Part shown: positions 36,636 through 46,137 of the stretch, piece after piece
Position numbering within the stretch: the stretch's first letter is position 1
How the letters are laid out: each line of letters begins with the position of its first letter
DNA from: Cohnella caldifontis
GTDB lineage: Bacteria; Bacillota; Bacilli; Paenibacillales; Paenibacillaceae
NCBI RefSeq assembly: GCF_029360585.1
Contig: NZ_JAQZSJ010000001.1
Location: forward strand, 310,001 to 374,000
Direction of reading: 5' to 3'
Length of the DNA: 64,000 nucleotides
The notes under the pieces: model-generated
The model's database searches: none
What the model saw: only the letters and a program-made list of their open reading frames with translations
What the model was told of the DNA's origin: nothing
Made by a program: the position numbers and the translations under genes

Positions 36636-36724
36636 TATGTACCAGGGTCCAAAAAGCAAAAAAATCGTGAATAACATGGGAGTTCGCGGGATCGGATGAG
36701 GCGTAATGCTTGCTCATTCGTGGG

Positions 36725-36960
36725 AGCAGGCAGTAGGCGCAAATATTGCGGATTGAGCGAGGGTTCGTTTACGGAAGCAACCCTTAGGCGCAAAAACGTG
36801 GGTTGGTCTTATGTGAGCATGCAGTAGGAGCAAGGTTTGTGGTTCTAGCGAGGTTCGTTTCCGGATGCGGCCTGTAGAAGCCATATTTGGGGTAGAGCGA
36901 GGGTTCGTCTTTAGTCTGCGCGAACCAGGCTGCGGGCACGAAGATTGTGGTTTGTGCGTC
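36725..36960. repeat. Degenerate repeats of about 40-60 bp upstream of lysC
   Basis: Four or five diverged copies share a GCAGTAGGCGCAA-like part, a TTGTGGTT-like part and GCGAGGGTTCGTTT. Copies begin near 36734, 36785, 36825, 36875 and 36931, so spacing is uneven. No convincing gene uses this stretch. Confidence 0.6.
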
Positions 36961-36990
36961 CGGCAAGGCGGTTCCATACATGAGCCGGGT

Positions 36991-37290
36991 TTCGCTGTTC
37001 AAAAGTTCCTTTACCCCTCGTTTGCCGCGGGGTTCAACGGCCAGTTAGGAAAGAAAGTTTCTTAATTCCTCTCTAAACACGGGGTTCAACGGCCAGTTAA
37101 GAAAGAAAGTTTCTTAATTCCACTCTAAACACGGCGTTCAACGGCCAGTTAAGAAAGAAAGTTTCTTAATTCCACTCAAAACACGGGTTCGACTTCCAGT
37201 TAAGAAAGAAACTTTCTTAATTCCTCTCCTTATCTCCCCACTAATCACCTGCTGCAGCCAGGAGATAAGGATGAAAGTTCACTCAACTCC
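36991..37290. repeat. Second 52-bp repeat array, inverted relative to the first
   Basis: Clear units start at 37043, 37095, 37147 and 37198, with a diverged unit before (36991) and after (about 37257). Each has the perfect hairpin TTAAGAAA-GAAAG-TTTCTTAA, the reverse complement of the core of the 3.3-kb array. The last unit contains GCCAGGAGATAAG, which is the exact reverse complement of the spacer part of the first array. Confidence 0.9.
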
Positions 37291-37368
37291 TCCCGCCGTG
37301 AAGGGTCCGAGGACCTCTCGCCGTCCCTTCCGGTCAAGATGCTCTCTGAGGACGGGCAAAACATACCG

Positions 37369-37412
37369 CAAAAAAATCCCCGCCGTCCAGATAGATCGGA
37401 CGATGCGGGGAT
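37369..37412 (-). terminator. Terminator of efp
   Basis: Stem arms 37397-37412 and 37374-37387 (AATCCCCGC/GCGGGGATT and GGACG/CGTCC) are followed by a TTTTTTT tract on the minus strand. It lies about 75 bp after the efp stop. Confidence 0.8.
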
Positions 37413-37487
37413 TCGGATCGAGATCGGCGCAATGCATCGGCTCAAGTAACTTGATCCCGCTGCGGTTTACGCTCCTCCCACGTTGGC

Positions 37488-38045
37488 TTACGCGCGGGAG
37501 ATGTACTTGCCTTCGCGGGTGTCGATCAGCAGCACGTCGCCTTCGTTGATGAAGAGCGGGACCTGTACGTTCAGGCCGGTCTCGACCTTCGCGTTCTTGG
37601 TGGCGCCGGTCGCGGTGTTGCCCTTGATGCCCGGCTCGGTCTCCGTTACTGTCAGCTCGACGTTGTTCGGCAGGTTGATGCCGATGATTTCGCCTTGGTA
37701 GCTGAGGATGTTGACGTTCATGTTTTCCTTCAGGAAATTGATTTCCCATTCCAGCTGTTTCTTGTCCAGCTCGAATTGGTCGTACGTCTCGTTGTCCATG
37801 AACGTATATTCATTGCCCGAATTATACAGGTACTGGACCTGACGGTTCTCGATCATGGCGCGGGACACCGTCTCGCCGGCGCGGAACGTTTTTTCGACGA
37901 CGTTGCCGTTGCGCAGGTTTTTGAGCTTCGACCGCACGAAAGCGGCGCCTTTGCCCGGCTTCACGTGTTGGAAGTCGATGACGGAATAGATGTCTCCGTC
38001 TACCTCGATGGAGAGGCCTGTCTTGAAATCGTTAACGGAAATCAC
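37488..38045 (-). CDS. efp: Translation elongation factor P
   Basis: Relieves ribosome stalling at polyproline stretches. The 185 residues form the three usual domains; the modifiable loop lysine is K32 in [11 protein letters not shown] at 38045 follows AGGAGGGAAAAG. It is the last gene of an aroQ-pepQ-efp run. Confidence 0.96.
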   Translation of the reverse strand: MISVNDFKTGLSIEVDGDIYSVIDFQHVKPGKGAAFVRSKLKNLRNGNVVEKTFRAGETVSRAMIENRQVQYLYNSGNEYTFMDNETYDQFELDKKQLEWEINFLKENMNVNILSYQGEIIGINLPNNVELTVTETEPGIKGNTATGATKNAKVETGLNVQVPLFINEGDVLLIDTREGKYISRA

Positions 38046-38078
38046 TGAAACTTTTCCCTCCTGTGGAATGGCCGCTCC

Positions 38079-39152
38079 TTAGTCCAGTACAATCAGTTCT
38101 TTGGGGGAGCGTGTAAGAATTTGAATGCCGTTGTCCGTGAGGATGACGTCGTCCTCGATCCGGACGCCCCCGAAGCCGGGGACGTAAATGCCGGGTTCGA
38201 CCGTCACCATCATGCCCGGCGCAAGGACGGTATCGCAAGTCAGCGACAGCCTCGGTTCTTCGTGGATTTCCATCCCGAGACCGTGGCCCGTCCCATGGCC
38301 GAAATGGTCACCATAACCATACCTTGTGATGATGTCCCTCGTCAAGGCGTCGCCTTCGCGCCCCGTCATACCGGGCTTCAGATGGTCCAGCGCGTATTGC
38401 TGCGCTTCCTTCACGATGGAATAGATTTCCCGGTGTTTGTCCGTCGGCGTGCCCACGAACACGGTCCGGGTCAAATCCGAGCAGTATCCTTTGTAATAAG
38501 CCCCGAAATCGAGCGTGACGAACTCGTCCCGGCCGACCTTTTTCTCGCTCGCGACGCCGTGCGGCATGGCCGAACGTTCCCCGGACGCCACGATCGTGTT
38601 GAACGAGGGGCCGGTCGCGCCGTTCTTCCGCATGAAATATTCCATTTCCGCCGCGATTTCGATCTCGGACACGCCCGGCTTGATGAAGCCGAGAATATGC
38701 CGGAACGTGCGGTCCGCCAGGTCCGCCGCCTCCTGCATGACGGCGAGCTCGCCGGCGTCCTTCACCATGCGCAGCCCTTCGATGATTCCGCCTGCCGGCT
38801 GAAGCTGCGCGGGCGCGAACGCTTTGGCCCACAGCGCCTGCTCGGCGACCGTGACGTGGCGGTCTTCGAACAAGAGCTTCGTGACGCCCCACGCCCCGAG
38901 GGTTTCGGCGATCGTCGCGTTCAAATCCCGTCCGTGCTCGATGATTTCGAAGCCTTTCGCCTGCTCGCCGGCTTGAAGCCGGTAACGGAAATCCGTCAGC
39001 AAGGCCGCTTTGTCCGGGGACAAGAGCACCACGCCGTGCGTCCCCGTAAACCCGGTGAGATACCGGCGGTTCACCTCGCTCGCGACGACGATCGCCTGGC
39101 CGCCGGCCTCCGCGATTTTCTCCCGAAGCCGTTTCGCTCTTTCGTTCGGCAT
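38079..39152 (-). CDS. M24 family Xaa-Pro aminopeptidase
   Basis: Probable metallopeptidase that removes residues ahead of proline (YqhT position). The 357 residues have the creatinase-like N-terminal domain and the pita-bread fold with metal ligands in TLDFGAYYKGYCSDLTRTV, HGTGHGLGMEIHEEP, VTVEPGIYV and GVRIEDDV. It sits 34 bp before efp and starts 5 bp after aroQ. Confidence 0.93.
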   Translation of the reverse strand: MPNERAKRLREKIAEAGGQAIVVASEVNRRYLTGFTGTHGVVLLSPDKAALLTDFRYRLQAGEQAKGFEIIEHGRDLNATIAETLGAWGVTKLLFEDRHVTVAEQALWAKAFAPAQLQPAGGIIEGLRMVKDAGELAVMQEAADLADRTFRHILGFIKPGVSEIEIAAEMEYFMRKNGATGPSFNTIVASGERSAMPHGVASEKKVGRDEFVTLDFGAYYKGYCSDLTRTVFVGTPTDKHREIYSIVKEAQQYALDHLKPGMTGREGDALTRDIITRYGYGDHFGHGTGHGLGMEIHEEPRLSLTCDTVLAPGMMVTVEPGIYVPGFGGVRIEDDVILTDNGIQILTRSPKELIVLD

Positions 39153-39156
39153 CCCT

Positions 39157-39603
39157 CTATCCCCTTTGCTTTCGAATATGATCGAGCAGCGCGGTCAGCC
39201 CCAGTTCGTATCCCAGCGAACCGAAGCCGGCAATCTGTCCTACCGCCACGGGGGCGATAACGGAAACGTGGCGAAACGCTTCCCGTTTATGGATATTGGA
39301 CAGGTGGACTTCGACGACCGGCAGCCCCACGGAAGCGAGGCCGTCCCGCAAAGCGTAGCTGTAATGCGTAAACGCCCCGGGATTGATCAGGATCCCGTCA
39401 TGCCGCCCGTATGCCGCGTGGATGGCGTCCAGCAGCGCTCCTTCATGGTTGGACTGGAAAAAATGAAGTTCCGCCCCGAGCTTGGCGGCCGACTCTTTCA
39501 ACCGGTTTTCGATGTCCTGCAGCGTCTCGCTGCCGTATACGCCGGGCTCCCGGATCCCGAGCATGTTGAGGTTCGGGCCGTTTACAACCAGAATGCTGGG
39601 CAT
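39157..39603 (-). CDS. aroQ: Type II 3-dehydroquinate dehydratase
   Basis: Converts 3-dehydroquinate to 3-dehydroshikimate in aromatic amino acid synthesis. The 148 residues have [17 protein letters not shown], the catalytic Tyr in [19 protein letters not shown] and [15 protein letters not shown]. The ATG at 39603 follows GGGGAGGAATT. A TACAAT with TG extension (about 39678-39673) may be its promoter. Confidence 0.95.
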   Translation of the reverse strand: MPSILVVNGPNLNMLGIREPGVYGSETLQDIENRLKESAAKLGAELHFFQSNHEGALLDAIHAAYGRHDGILINPGAFTHYSYALRDGLASVGLPVVEVHLSNIHKREAFRHVSVIAPVAVGQIAGFGSLGYELGLTALLDHIRKQRG

Positions 39604-39709
39604 GCCGACAAATTCCTCCCCGCCGGCGCGGGCATCCCGTGCCGTAGATTCTCCGGTAAAGTTCACCAGAAAATTGTATCACAGACCCCGGCGCAAGAAA
39701 ACCGGAAGG

Positions 39710-40216
39710 TCAGCCGGCGGCGGGTTCCGGCTCCCGTCTCGCCTCGTCATGGAATTCGAAAGCGATGCTGTATCCGATGAACAATCCCCAAATCAGAAAC
39801 AAGCAGCCGTCGGTGATCATGCTGTTCCAACCGATCTTATTCAGCGGGGGCACCGCCCCGATCGACGGCCCTGCCCAAAGATAGAAGCCTGCCCACCATG
39901 CGGCTCCGAAGAGCAAGCCCGGATAAGGGCCCCGGTACGGTTTCAGCACCACGTAGTAAACCAGCGCCGCCGCCATGGACATGAGGATGAACAGGGCCAA
40001 ACCCGTGATTTGCCAGTACGCGCTGGCCAGCGCGCTCCGCTTGACCCAAGGATCGGCCAGGAAAGCCGCCGGAACCTTGGTCAGGTTCATCGCGACGGCC
40101 AGCCAGCGGACCGATCCCCAGATCAGACCGGCGAAAAAGCCGATTTTCAGACAAAACCGAACCGGCGGCGTGCGGATCGGCTCGTCTTCTTCCCGCCTTG
40201 CGGATGATTCGGCCAT
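39710..40216 (-). CDS. yqhR: YqhR-like conserved membrane protein
   Basis: A 168-residue protein with four membrane helices and short charged tails. Function is unknown. It has the family segments CLKIGFFAGLIWGSVRWLA and GLLFGAAWWAGFY. The position between aroQ and yqhQ matches B. subtilis. Confidence 0.8.
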   Translation of the reverse strand: MAESSARREEDEPIRTPPVRFCLKIGFFAGLIWGSVRWLAVAMNLTKVPAAFLADPWVKRSALASAYWQITGLALFILMSMAAALVYYVVLKPYRGPYPGLLFGAAWWAGFYLWAGPSIGAVPPLNKIGWNSMITDGCLFLIWGLFIGYSIAFEFHDEARREPEPAAG

Positions 40217-40387
40217 GACGGCACCCCTCCCAGCCTGGCTTTCGAGTCAGCTAATGGATGAACATTAGGTTATCCCGCCTCCGTTTTCCTTACTCTCCCA
40301 TGCCCGGCCGCGCGGCGGTCGTTGTAGCAATCCGCCATTCGATCTAGTAAAATAAGAAACACATCCTCTTAAAGCAGGTGAAACCGA

Positions 40388-41320
40388 ATGTCCCAACCGA
40401 CCGCTGTCTACGGCGGACAGGCCGTCATCGAAGGCGTCATGTTCGCGGGCCGTACCGTGAACGTAACCGCCGTCCGGCGCAAAAACCAGGAAATCACCTT
40501 CTACGAGGTGCCCAGGAAGGATTCTTCCTCCTTATTGAAAACCGCCAAAAAAATCCCGTTTATCCGGGGGATCGTCGGCATTCTCGAATCCGCCGCCAAA
40601 GGCTCCCAGCATTTGACTTATTCCGCGGAAGCGTATGCCGAAGACGAGGCGGGCCCGGAGGCCAAACCCGAGCCGCGCAAAGAGAAATGGAACCTCTCCA
40701 TGATCCTGGGCGTAGCGGTCGTCGGCATTTTGTCGTTTATCGCCGGAAAATTTATTTTGACTTTGGTGCCCGCGGCGCTCGAAGATTTGATTTTCGGACG
40801 GGCGTTCGAGAATAAAATATTGCACAACCTGCTCGAAGGCCTGATCAAAATCATCCTTCTGCTGGCATACTTGTGGGGGATTTCCCAGACGCCGATCATC
40901 AAACGGCTGTTTCAATACCATGGCGCCGAACATAAAGTGATCAGCGCTTACGAAGCGGGAGAAGAATTGACGGTCGAGAACGTTCGCAAGCAAAGCCGGC
41001 TTCATTATCGCTGCGGAAGCAGTTTCATCATCTTCACGGTGATCGTCGGCGTCATCCTTTATTCCTTTTTCAGTTGGGACACCCTGATCGAGCGCTTGGT
41101 GATCCGCATCGCCTTGCTGCCGGTCGTGCTCGGGGTTTCTTACGAAGTGCTGCGCGCGACGAATGCGGTTCGAGACGTGCCCGTGCTCCGTTGGCTCGGT
41201 TATCCCGGGCTGTGGCTGCAGCTGCTGACGACGAAAGAACCGAACGACGAGCAAATCGCCGTGTCGATCGCTTCGTTCAACCGGATGAGAGAATTGGACC
41301 GGCAAGTGAATCCGGTATAA
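40388..41320 (+). CDS. yqhQ: DUF1385 membrane protein (YqhQ-like)
   Basis: A 310-residue protein with about four membrane helices. It has YGGQAVIEGVMFAG at the start, FQYHGAEHKVISAYEAGE, RLHYRCGSSFI and the C-terminal EVLRATN. The conserved His and Cys could bind metal; the function is unknown. The ATG follows AAGCAGGTG. Confidence 0.88.
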   Translation: MSQPTAVYGGQAVIEGVMFAGRTVNVTAVRRKNQEITFYEVPRKDSSSLLKTAKKIPFIRGIVGILESAAKGSQHLTYSAEAYAEDEAGPEAKPEPRKEKWNLSMILGVAVVGILSFIAGKFILTLVPAALEDLIFGRAFENKILHNLLEGLIKIILLLAYLWGISQTPIIKRLFQYHGAEHKVISAYEAGEELTVENVRKQSRLHYRCGSSFIIFTVIVGVILYSFFSWDTLIERLVIRIALLPVVLGVSYEVLRATNAVRDVPVLRWLGYPGLWLQLLTTKEPNDEQIAVSIASFNRMRELDRQVNPV

Positions 41321-41325
41321 GAATC

Positions 41326-41391
41326 GGGGAGGCTCCGCTAAACTCCCTATTCGCATCTGCGGGGAGAGTTTGGCTTCGCCAAACTCCCGAT
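41326..41391. repeat. Paired REP-like palindromes after yqhQ
   Basis: GAGTTTGGC-TTC-GCCAAACTC (41366-41386) is a perfect 9-bp hairpin followed by CCGATT. A second arm pair, GGGGAGG...CTCCC (41326-41347), lies just upstream. Its outer bases match those of the argR-recN palindromes read on the other strand. Confidence 0.7.
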
Positions 41392-41407
41392 TAAAGGAGG
41401 AATCGCC

Positions 41408-41710
41408 ATGCAAAGCCGTTTCCATCCCCTGTTTTACGTCATCCTGCCGCTCGCCGTCCTGGGTTTCGCGTCTCAATTCGAAACGATTTGGCGGTCCATG
41501 CTGCTGCCGCTGGCGATCATCGCGGTGCTGTTCGTCCTGTTTCTGGCCACGCAGAAACGGTCCTTCCGGCCCCGCGTATCCCGCACCTCCTACCGGCCCG
41601 CGAGCCGGCCGGCGGACCGAAAGCCGAGACCCAAATCGAAAACCGTGCCTTTCAAGGTGATCGAAGGCCGCAAAAACCGCGGCGACGAGGAGCCGCCCCG
41701 GTATCACTGA
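41408..41710 (+). CDS. Small membrane protein of unknown function
   Basis: A 100-residue protein with two adjacent membrane helices (about 8-25 and 30-47) and a basic Arg/Pro/Lys-rich tail. No family is recognised; its place after yqhQ is where B. subtilis has yqhP, but homology cannot be shown. The ATG follows AAAGGAGG. Confidence 0.65.
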   Translation: MQSRFHPLFYVILPLAVLGFASQFETIWRSMLLPLAIIAVLFVLFLATQKRSFRPRVSRTSYRPASRPADRKPRPKSKTVPFKVIEGRKNRGDEEPPRYH

Positions 41711-41744
41711 GCCTTCCGCGGATCGCCGCGAACGCCGGACGAAC

Positions 41745-41796
41745 GCAACGCAAAAACGCCTCCTGCTCTCCGCTGCAGGGGGCGTTTTTGCGTTGC
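41745..41796 (+). terminator. Bidirectional terminator between convergent genes
   Basis: A perfect 16-bp stem (41745-41760 with 41781-41796) with AAAAA/TTTTT inside the stem and an inner TCCTGC/GCAGG stem. It serves the small membrane gene and the patatin gene. Confidence 0.7.
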
Positions 41797-41826
41797 TGCG
41801 CAGCTGCGCGTCGGCTTCCGCCAGCG

Positions 41827-42795
41827 TTATGGAAAAGGCTTCTCCGTCCGCAGCTTGCCCGTCCGGCAGTCCCACCTGCCGAAAAACTTCCGTCCGGCGG
41901 CCAGCCCCGCATCGTACAGCTTCGCGCTGTCCTCGGGCGAGAGGTCGAATTGGGTCGTCCCCACCCCCATCGTCGGGATCCGGATCGTGCGCACCCAATT
42001 TTGCTCTTCGATGTATCGCTCGTCATGGGCGCCAAGCATCGTTTCGAACATCGCCTGGAACATCGTGATCGGACCGCTGATCCGGTGATGTTTGGCTTCC
42101 GATCTTCCGATCATCTGAAAGCCGATGACCGGCACGCCCTTGCCGTCCGCGGCGTCGTGCTCGAAAAGCCACAGCGGGAAATTGCTGAGCAGCCCGCCGT
42201 CCACGATGTAGGAAAATCTCGCCCGGACCGGCTCCCGGCTGCGCGCCTTCCTCGTCCTTAGCGGCTGGCGCAGCACGACGGGATCGAAAAAATACGGAAT
42301 GCTGGTGCTCATCCGGATCGCCCGGGCGACCGGAAACCGGCGGGGATCGATGCCGTAATCCGCCATGTCGTCCGGCAGTACGAGCAGTTTGCCGTTCGTG
42401 ATGTCGGAAGCGATGATCCGCACTTTGCCGGGCGGCAGGTCGCCGAACACCCGGACTCCTTTGGCGGCGAGCAGGCGCGCCACCCAATCTTCCAGGGCGT
42501 CACCCGCGTACAGCCCCTTTTTCATCAATATCCGGACGGCCGGACCGATCAACCGCACGTTGAAGATCGGGGCCCGCTGCATGAACGTGCGGAAAGGCGT
42601 GGATTGGATGATGTCCTTCATCTCCAAAGCGGTGTAACCCGTGGCGATCAGCGCCGCCACGATGCTGCCGGAGGACGTGCCCGCTACCCGATGAAAGCCC
42701 ACGCCCGCCATTTCGGCCGCCCGCACCGCGCCGGCCAGGGAGATTCCCCGTACGCCCCCGCCTTCGAAAACCGCGTTCACCATCGTTCGTTCCAC
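41827..42795 (-). CDS. Patatin-like phospholipase family protein (YqhO-like)
   Basis: Predicted Ser-Asp dyad lipid acyl hydrolase. It has the oxyanion loop EGGGVRGISLAGA, the nucleophile elbow GTSSGS, and the DGG of VDGGLLSNFPLWLF. GTG at 42795 follows GGGGGGAA and gives 322 residues; the ATG at 42783 is an alternative. The position matches B. subtilis yqhO beside mntR. Confidence 0.87.
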   Translation of the reverse strand: MERTMVNAVFEGGGVRGISLAGAVRAAEMAGVGFHRVAGTSSGSIVAALIATGYTALEMKDIIQSTPFRTFMQRAPIFNVRLIGPAVRILMKKGLYAGDALEDWVARLLAAKGVRVFGDLPPGKVRIIASDITNGKLLVLPDDMADYGIDPRRFPVARAIRMSTSIPYFFDPVVLRQPLRTRKARSREPVRARFSYIVDGGLLSNFPLWLFEHDAADGKGVPVIGFQMIGRSEAKHHRISGPITMFQAMFETMLGAHDERYIEEQNWVRTIRIPTMGVGTTQFDLSPEDSAKLYDAGLAAGRKFFGRWDCRTGKLRTEKPFP

Positions 42796-42924
42796 TCGCG
42801 TTCCCCCCGCAGCAGGATCGGTCCCTATCAGCACCATCCTATGCGGGCCGCCCGGGTGTCAGACCGCTCCGCGAATCCGGCCGAAACGGAAAAGAAGCTT
42901 CCCCGTCCGCCGGGAAAGCTTCTT

Positions 42925-43350
42925 CTACCCTTCGTTCTCCAATTCCGCGCGGATCCGCTGCAGTTCTTCCCTGCGGGATTCGTCGCGGTTGAAATACTCC
43001 ACGAGCGTCTCGATGCAGGTGATCGAATCCCAACTTAGATGGTGCTCGATCCCTTCCACGTCGCGGTATATGTTTTCCTCCTGCACGCCGATCATTTTCA
43101 GGAACGACTCGAGCAGGTGGTGGCGGTCGACCAGCCGTTTGCCCATTCTTTTCCCTTTGTGCGTCAGGATCAGGCCTCGGTACTTTTCGTAAATCAAGTA
43201 ATCGTCTTTATCGAGCTTCTGGATCATTTTCGTCACGGAAGAGGGATGGACCTCCAGCCCCTCGGCGATATCCGATACCCTGGCGTAGCCCTTCTCGTCG
43301 ATCAGCCGGTAAATCCGTTCCAAATAATCTTCCATGCTCGGGGTCGGCAT
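42925..43350 (-). CDS. mntR: Manganese-responsive regulator MntR
   Basis: DtxR-family repressor of manganese uptake. The 141 residues have the winged helix ([20 protein letters not shown]) and the known metal ligands D8 and E11 (MEDYLE), and the GIEHHLSW helix that gives E/H ligands. The ATG at 43350 follows AAAGGGGGC. Confidence 0.95.
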   Translation of the reverse strand: MPTPSMEDYLERIYRLIDEKGYARVSDIAEGLEVHPSSVTKMIQKLDKDDYLIYEKYRGLILTHKGKRMGKRLVDRHHLLESFLKMIGVQEENIYRDVEGIEHHLSWDSITCIETLVEYFNRDESRREELQRIRAELENEG

Positions 43351-43536
43351 GCCGAAGCCCCCTTTCCACCTGATCGTCGACACCGTCGACCGCACGGGAA
43401 AACCGCCCGTGCGAACGCTTGCTTTTAGTATCATACACCGTGCCGGGCCGCAGGGGCAAGCCTGATTGTCGCCGTACGGCGCCCGGTTATCCCGCGCCTC
43501 CGCCGCGCAAACTATCCGGAAAAGGAGGCGTTTGCC

Positions 43537-44604
43537 TTGAGCACGCTGACACCCGCTCCTCCGCGACCGGTGCGGGAGACTCCGGTTTTCCAGCCGGAAC
43601 TCGTCTATTTCGAGCCAGCCTCGCTCGACTATCCGAAGGGTCGGCGCATCATGGAATACGTCAAAGACAAGGGCCTTCCTTATCGGATGACCACCTCGCA
43701 CAACCGGATCACGGGACTGCCCGGAGAATCGGAAACGGAGCAATACAAAATCGCCAAACGAACCCTCGTCGTAGGCGTGCGCAAAACGCTGAAATTCGAC
43801 CAATCGAAGCCTTCCGCGGAATACGCCCTCCCTCTCGCGACGGGCTGCATGGGCCACTGCCATTATTGCTATCTTCAAACGACGCTGGGCGCCAAGCCCT
43901 ATGTCCGGGTTTACGTCAACACGGAGGAAATTTTCCGGGCCGCGAAAGCCTACATCGAGGAACGGGCGCCGGAAATCACCCGCTTCGAAGCCGCCTGCAC
44001 CTCGGATCCGGTCGGCTTGGAGCCAATTACGGGTTCGCTGGCGGAGGCGATTCTGTTCATGGCGAAGGAACCGCTCGGCCGGCTTCGCTTCGTCACGAAA
44101 TTCCACCATGTCGATTCGCTGCTGCCGCTCGAACACAACGGGCACACGAGAATCCGTTTCAGCGTCAACGCGGACTACGTGATCCGCCAATTCGAACCGG
44201 CCACTTCCCGGTTCCATGAACGGATCGAAGCGGCGGGCAAAATCGCGCGCGCGGGATATCCGCTCGGCTTCATCATCGCGCCGATCATCTGGTACGACGG
44301 CTGGCAGGAAGGTTACGCGGAGCTGCTGGCCCGCCTGGGAGAAGCGCTGCCTGCGGAGGCGGCGCGGGACCTCACGTTCGAGCTGATCCAGCACCGCTTT
44401 ACCAAAACGGCCAAAGCCACGATCCTGAAACGGTATCCGAAAACGAAGCTGGAGATGGACGAGGAGAAACGCAAGAAGAAATGGGGACGTTGGGGGCAGA
44501 ACAAATACGTGTATCCGGACGACCAGGCCGACGCGCTCCGGATGTTTCTCAGCGAGCGGATCTTCGAGACGTTCCCGTCGGCCCGGATCGACTACTTCAC
44601 TTAA
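43537..44604 (+). CDS. splB: Spore photoproduct lyase
   Basis: Radical-SAM enzyme that reverses the spore photoproduct (5-thyminyl-5,6-dihydrothymine) in germinating spores. The 355 residues have the cluster motif CMGHCHYC and the conserved Cys of [14 protein letters not shown] at 43537 follows AAAGGAGGCG. Its stop overlaps the convergent ccdA stop by 2 bp. The gene is expected to be forespore-expressed, but no clear SigG site was seen. Confidence 0.94.
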   Translation: MSTLTPAPPRPVRETPVFQPELVYFEPASLDYPKGRRIMEYVKDKGLPYRMTTSHNRITGLPGESETEQYKIAKRTLVVGVRKTLKFDQSKPSAEYALPLATGCMGHCHYCYLQTTLGAKPYVRVYVNTEEIFRAAKAYIEERAPEITRFEAACTSDPVGLEPITGSLAEAILFMAKEPLGRLRFVTKFHHVDSLLPLEHNGHTRIRFSVNADYVIRQFEPATSRFHERIEAAGKIARAGYPLGFIIAPIIWYDGWQEGYAELLARLGEALPAEAARDLTFELIQHRFTKTAKATILKRYPKTKLEMDEEKRKKKWGRWGQNKYVYPDDQADALRMFLSERIFETFPSARIDYFT

Positions 44605-45311
44605 AATTTCAGCCAGTCCGGCGTGATGCTCTGCAGCCAGATCGTGATCTCGATCATCCGGTCCGTGAACAGCAGAATCCCCATGACGATCATCAGCGCG
44701 CCGCCGATTTTCATCATCCGATTCGAATATTTCAGGATCCAGCGGGCGGAACCGAGGAAAAACGCCAGCACGAAGAAAGGCACGGCGAAGCCGAGCGAAT
44801 ACGCGGTCGTCAGCCCCGCCCACGTGCCGGGGTTGCTGGCCGCGAGCAGGATGATCGACGACAGGATCGGCCCGATGCAGGGAGACCAGCCGGCCGAAAA
44901 GCCGACGCCGAAAATGAAGGAACCGAGGTAACCCGCGGGGCGCGAGGACACGTCGAATTTGCGCTCCTTCATCAGCAGCTGCGGCTGGAACACCCCCAGC
45001 AGGAACAAGCCCATCAGCACGATCAGAATGGCGGAAATTTGGCGGATGACGTCCTGGTATTCCCGGAACGCCTCCGCGAACGCGTTGGCGCCGTAACCCA
45101 GGGCGAAGAACACCATCGAGAAACCCAGGATGAAAAACAGCGTATGCGACATCGTCCGCAGACGGACTTGCCGGCTCGTGTCCGTCTTGATCTGCGTCAC
45201 TGAAATGCCGGTGATATAGGACAAATAAGACGGATACAGGGGCAGGCAGCAGGGCGAGATAAACGATGCGAGGCCGGCCGCGAAAGCCACGCCTACGTTG
45301 AGATCGGACAT
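44601..45311 (-). CDS. ccdA: Cytochrome c biogenesis protein CcdA
   Basis: Moves reducing power across the membrane to extracytoplasmic thiol proteins. The 236 residues have six membrane helices, the [16 protein letters not shown] helix and the second Cys in [12 protein letters not shown]. The ATG at 45311 follows AAAGGAG and begins 13 bp after znuB, so it is probably part of the zinc operon. Confidence 0.92.
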   Translation of the reverse strand: MSDLNVGVAFAAGLASFISPCCLPLYPSYLSYITGISVTQIKTDTSRQVRLRTMSHTLFFILGFSMVFFALGYGANAFAEAFREYQDVIRQISAILIVLMGLFLLGVFQPQLLMKERKFDVSSRPAGYLGSFIFGVGFSAGWSPCIGPILSSIILLAASNPGTWAGLTTAYSLGFAVPFFVLAFFLGSARWILKYSNRMMKIGGALMIVMGILLFTDRMIEITIWLQSITPDWLKF

Positions 45312-45324
45312 GGTGGAACTCCTT

Positions 45325-46131
45325 TCACACCCGGGCCATGCGGGTCCGGACAGTCAGCGACGCGATCAACAGAAGGATGAGCAGCAGCACGACGGTACCG
45401 CCGGGCGCCAAATTCCAGACGCCGGCAATCCACAGTCCGGCGAGGACGGCCGCTTCGCCGACGATCACGACGATGGCGACCGCCTGCTTGAAGCTGCGCG
45501 ACAGCGCGAGGCTGCAAGCGGCCGGCACGGTCAGCAGCGCGGACACGAGCAAGGCTCCGACGATTTTGATGGCCGCGCTGATGACGAGCGCGGTCAAGAT
45601 GCTGATCATCACGTTGAAGAAGCGGACGGGCAAGCCGCCGACGGCCGCAGCGTCCTCGTCGAAAGACAGCAGGAACAGCGCCTTGCGGTTCAGCCCGACG
45701 ACGGCGAGCACGATAGCGGTGACGGCCGCGATCACGAGCAGGTCCGCATCGTCCAGCGTGTAGATGCTGCCGAACCAATACGAGTTGGGGTCCAAGTTAA
45801 AGCCTTTGCCTAGCGTGAATAAAATCGAGGCGAGCGCCACGCCGCCCGACATGATGATGGCGAGCGATAGCTCCGCGTAAGTTCGGTACGTTTTCCTCAG
45901 CTTCTCGATGACGAACGAAGCGGCGACGGCGAACAACAACCCGACGGCGATCGGGTACACGCCGACCAGGAAGCCGAGCGCGACGCCGGCGATGCTGACA
46001 TGGGACAGCGTATCCCCGATCATGGCGAGCCGCCTTAGGACGAGAAACAGCCCCATCAGCGGGGCTGTGACCGCAATGAGCGCGCCACCGATCAGCGCTC
46101 GCTGGAAAAATTCCATGGTAAACAGATCCAA
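45325..46131 (-). CDS. znuB: Zinc ABC transporter permease ZnuB
   Basis: Membrane subunit of a cluster-9 metal ABC importer. The 268 residues have about eight membrane helices, the family start FFQRALIGGALIAVTAPLMG and GDTLSHVSIAGVALG. TTG at 46131 is 6 bp after znuC; an ATG at 46116 is an alternative. Zinc rather than manganese is inferred from the Zur box. Confidence 0.92.
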   Translation of the reverse strand: MDLFTMEFFQRALIGGALIAVTAPLMGLFLVLRRLAMIGDTLSHVSIAGVALGFLVGVYPIAVGLLFAVAASFVIEKLRKTYRTYAELSLAIIMSGGVALASILFTLGKGFNLDPNSYWFGSIYTLDDADLLVIAAVTAIVLAVVGLNRKALFLLSFDEDAAAVGGLPVRFFNVMISILTALVISAAIKIVGALLVSALLTVPAACSLALSRSFKQAVAIVVIVGEAAVLAGLWIAGVWNLAPGGTVVLLLILLLIASLTVRTRMARV

Positions 46132-46137
46132 CGGAGA

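Noticed and set aside
36585..36720. Lysine riboswitch before lysC
   Set aside because: No L-box core or terminator is seen; the gap holds only a promoter and repeats.
36714..37002. Small open frames in the lysC upstream repeats
   Set aside because: They are short, repetitive and lack ribosome sites; they reflect the repeat units.
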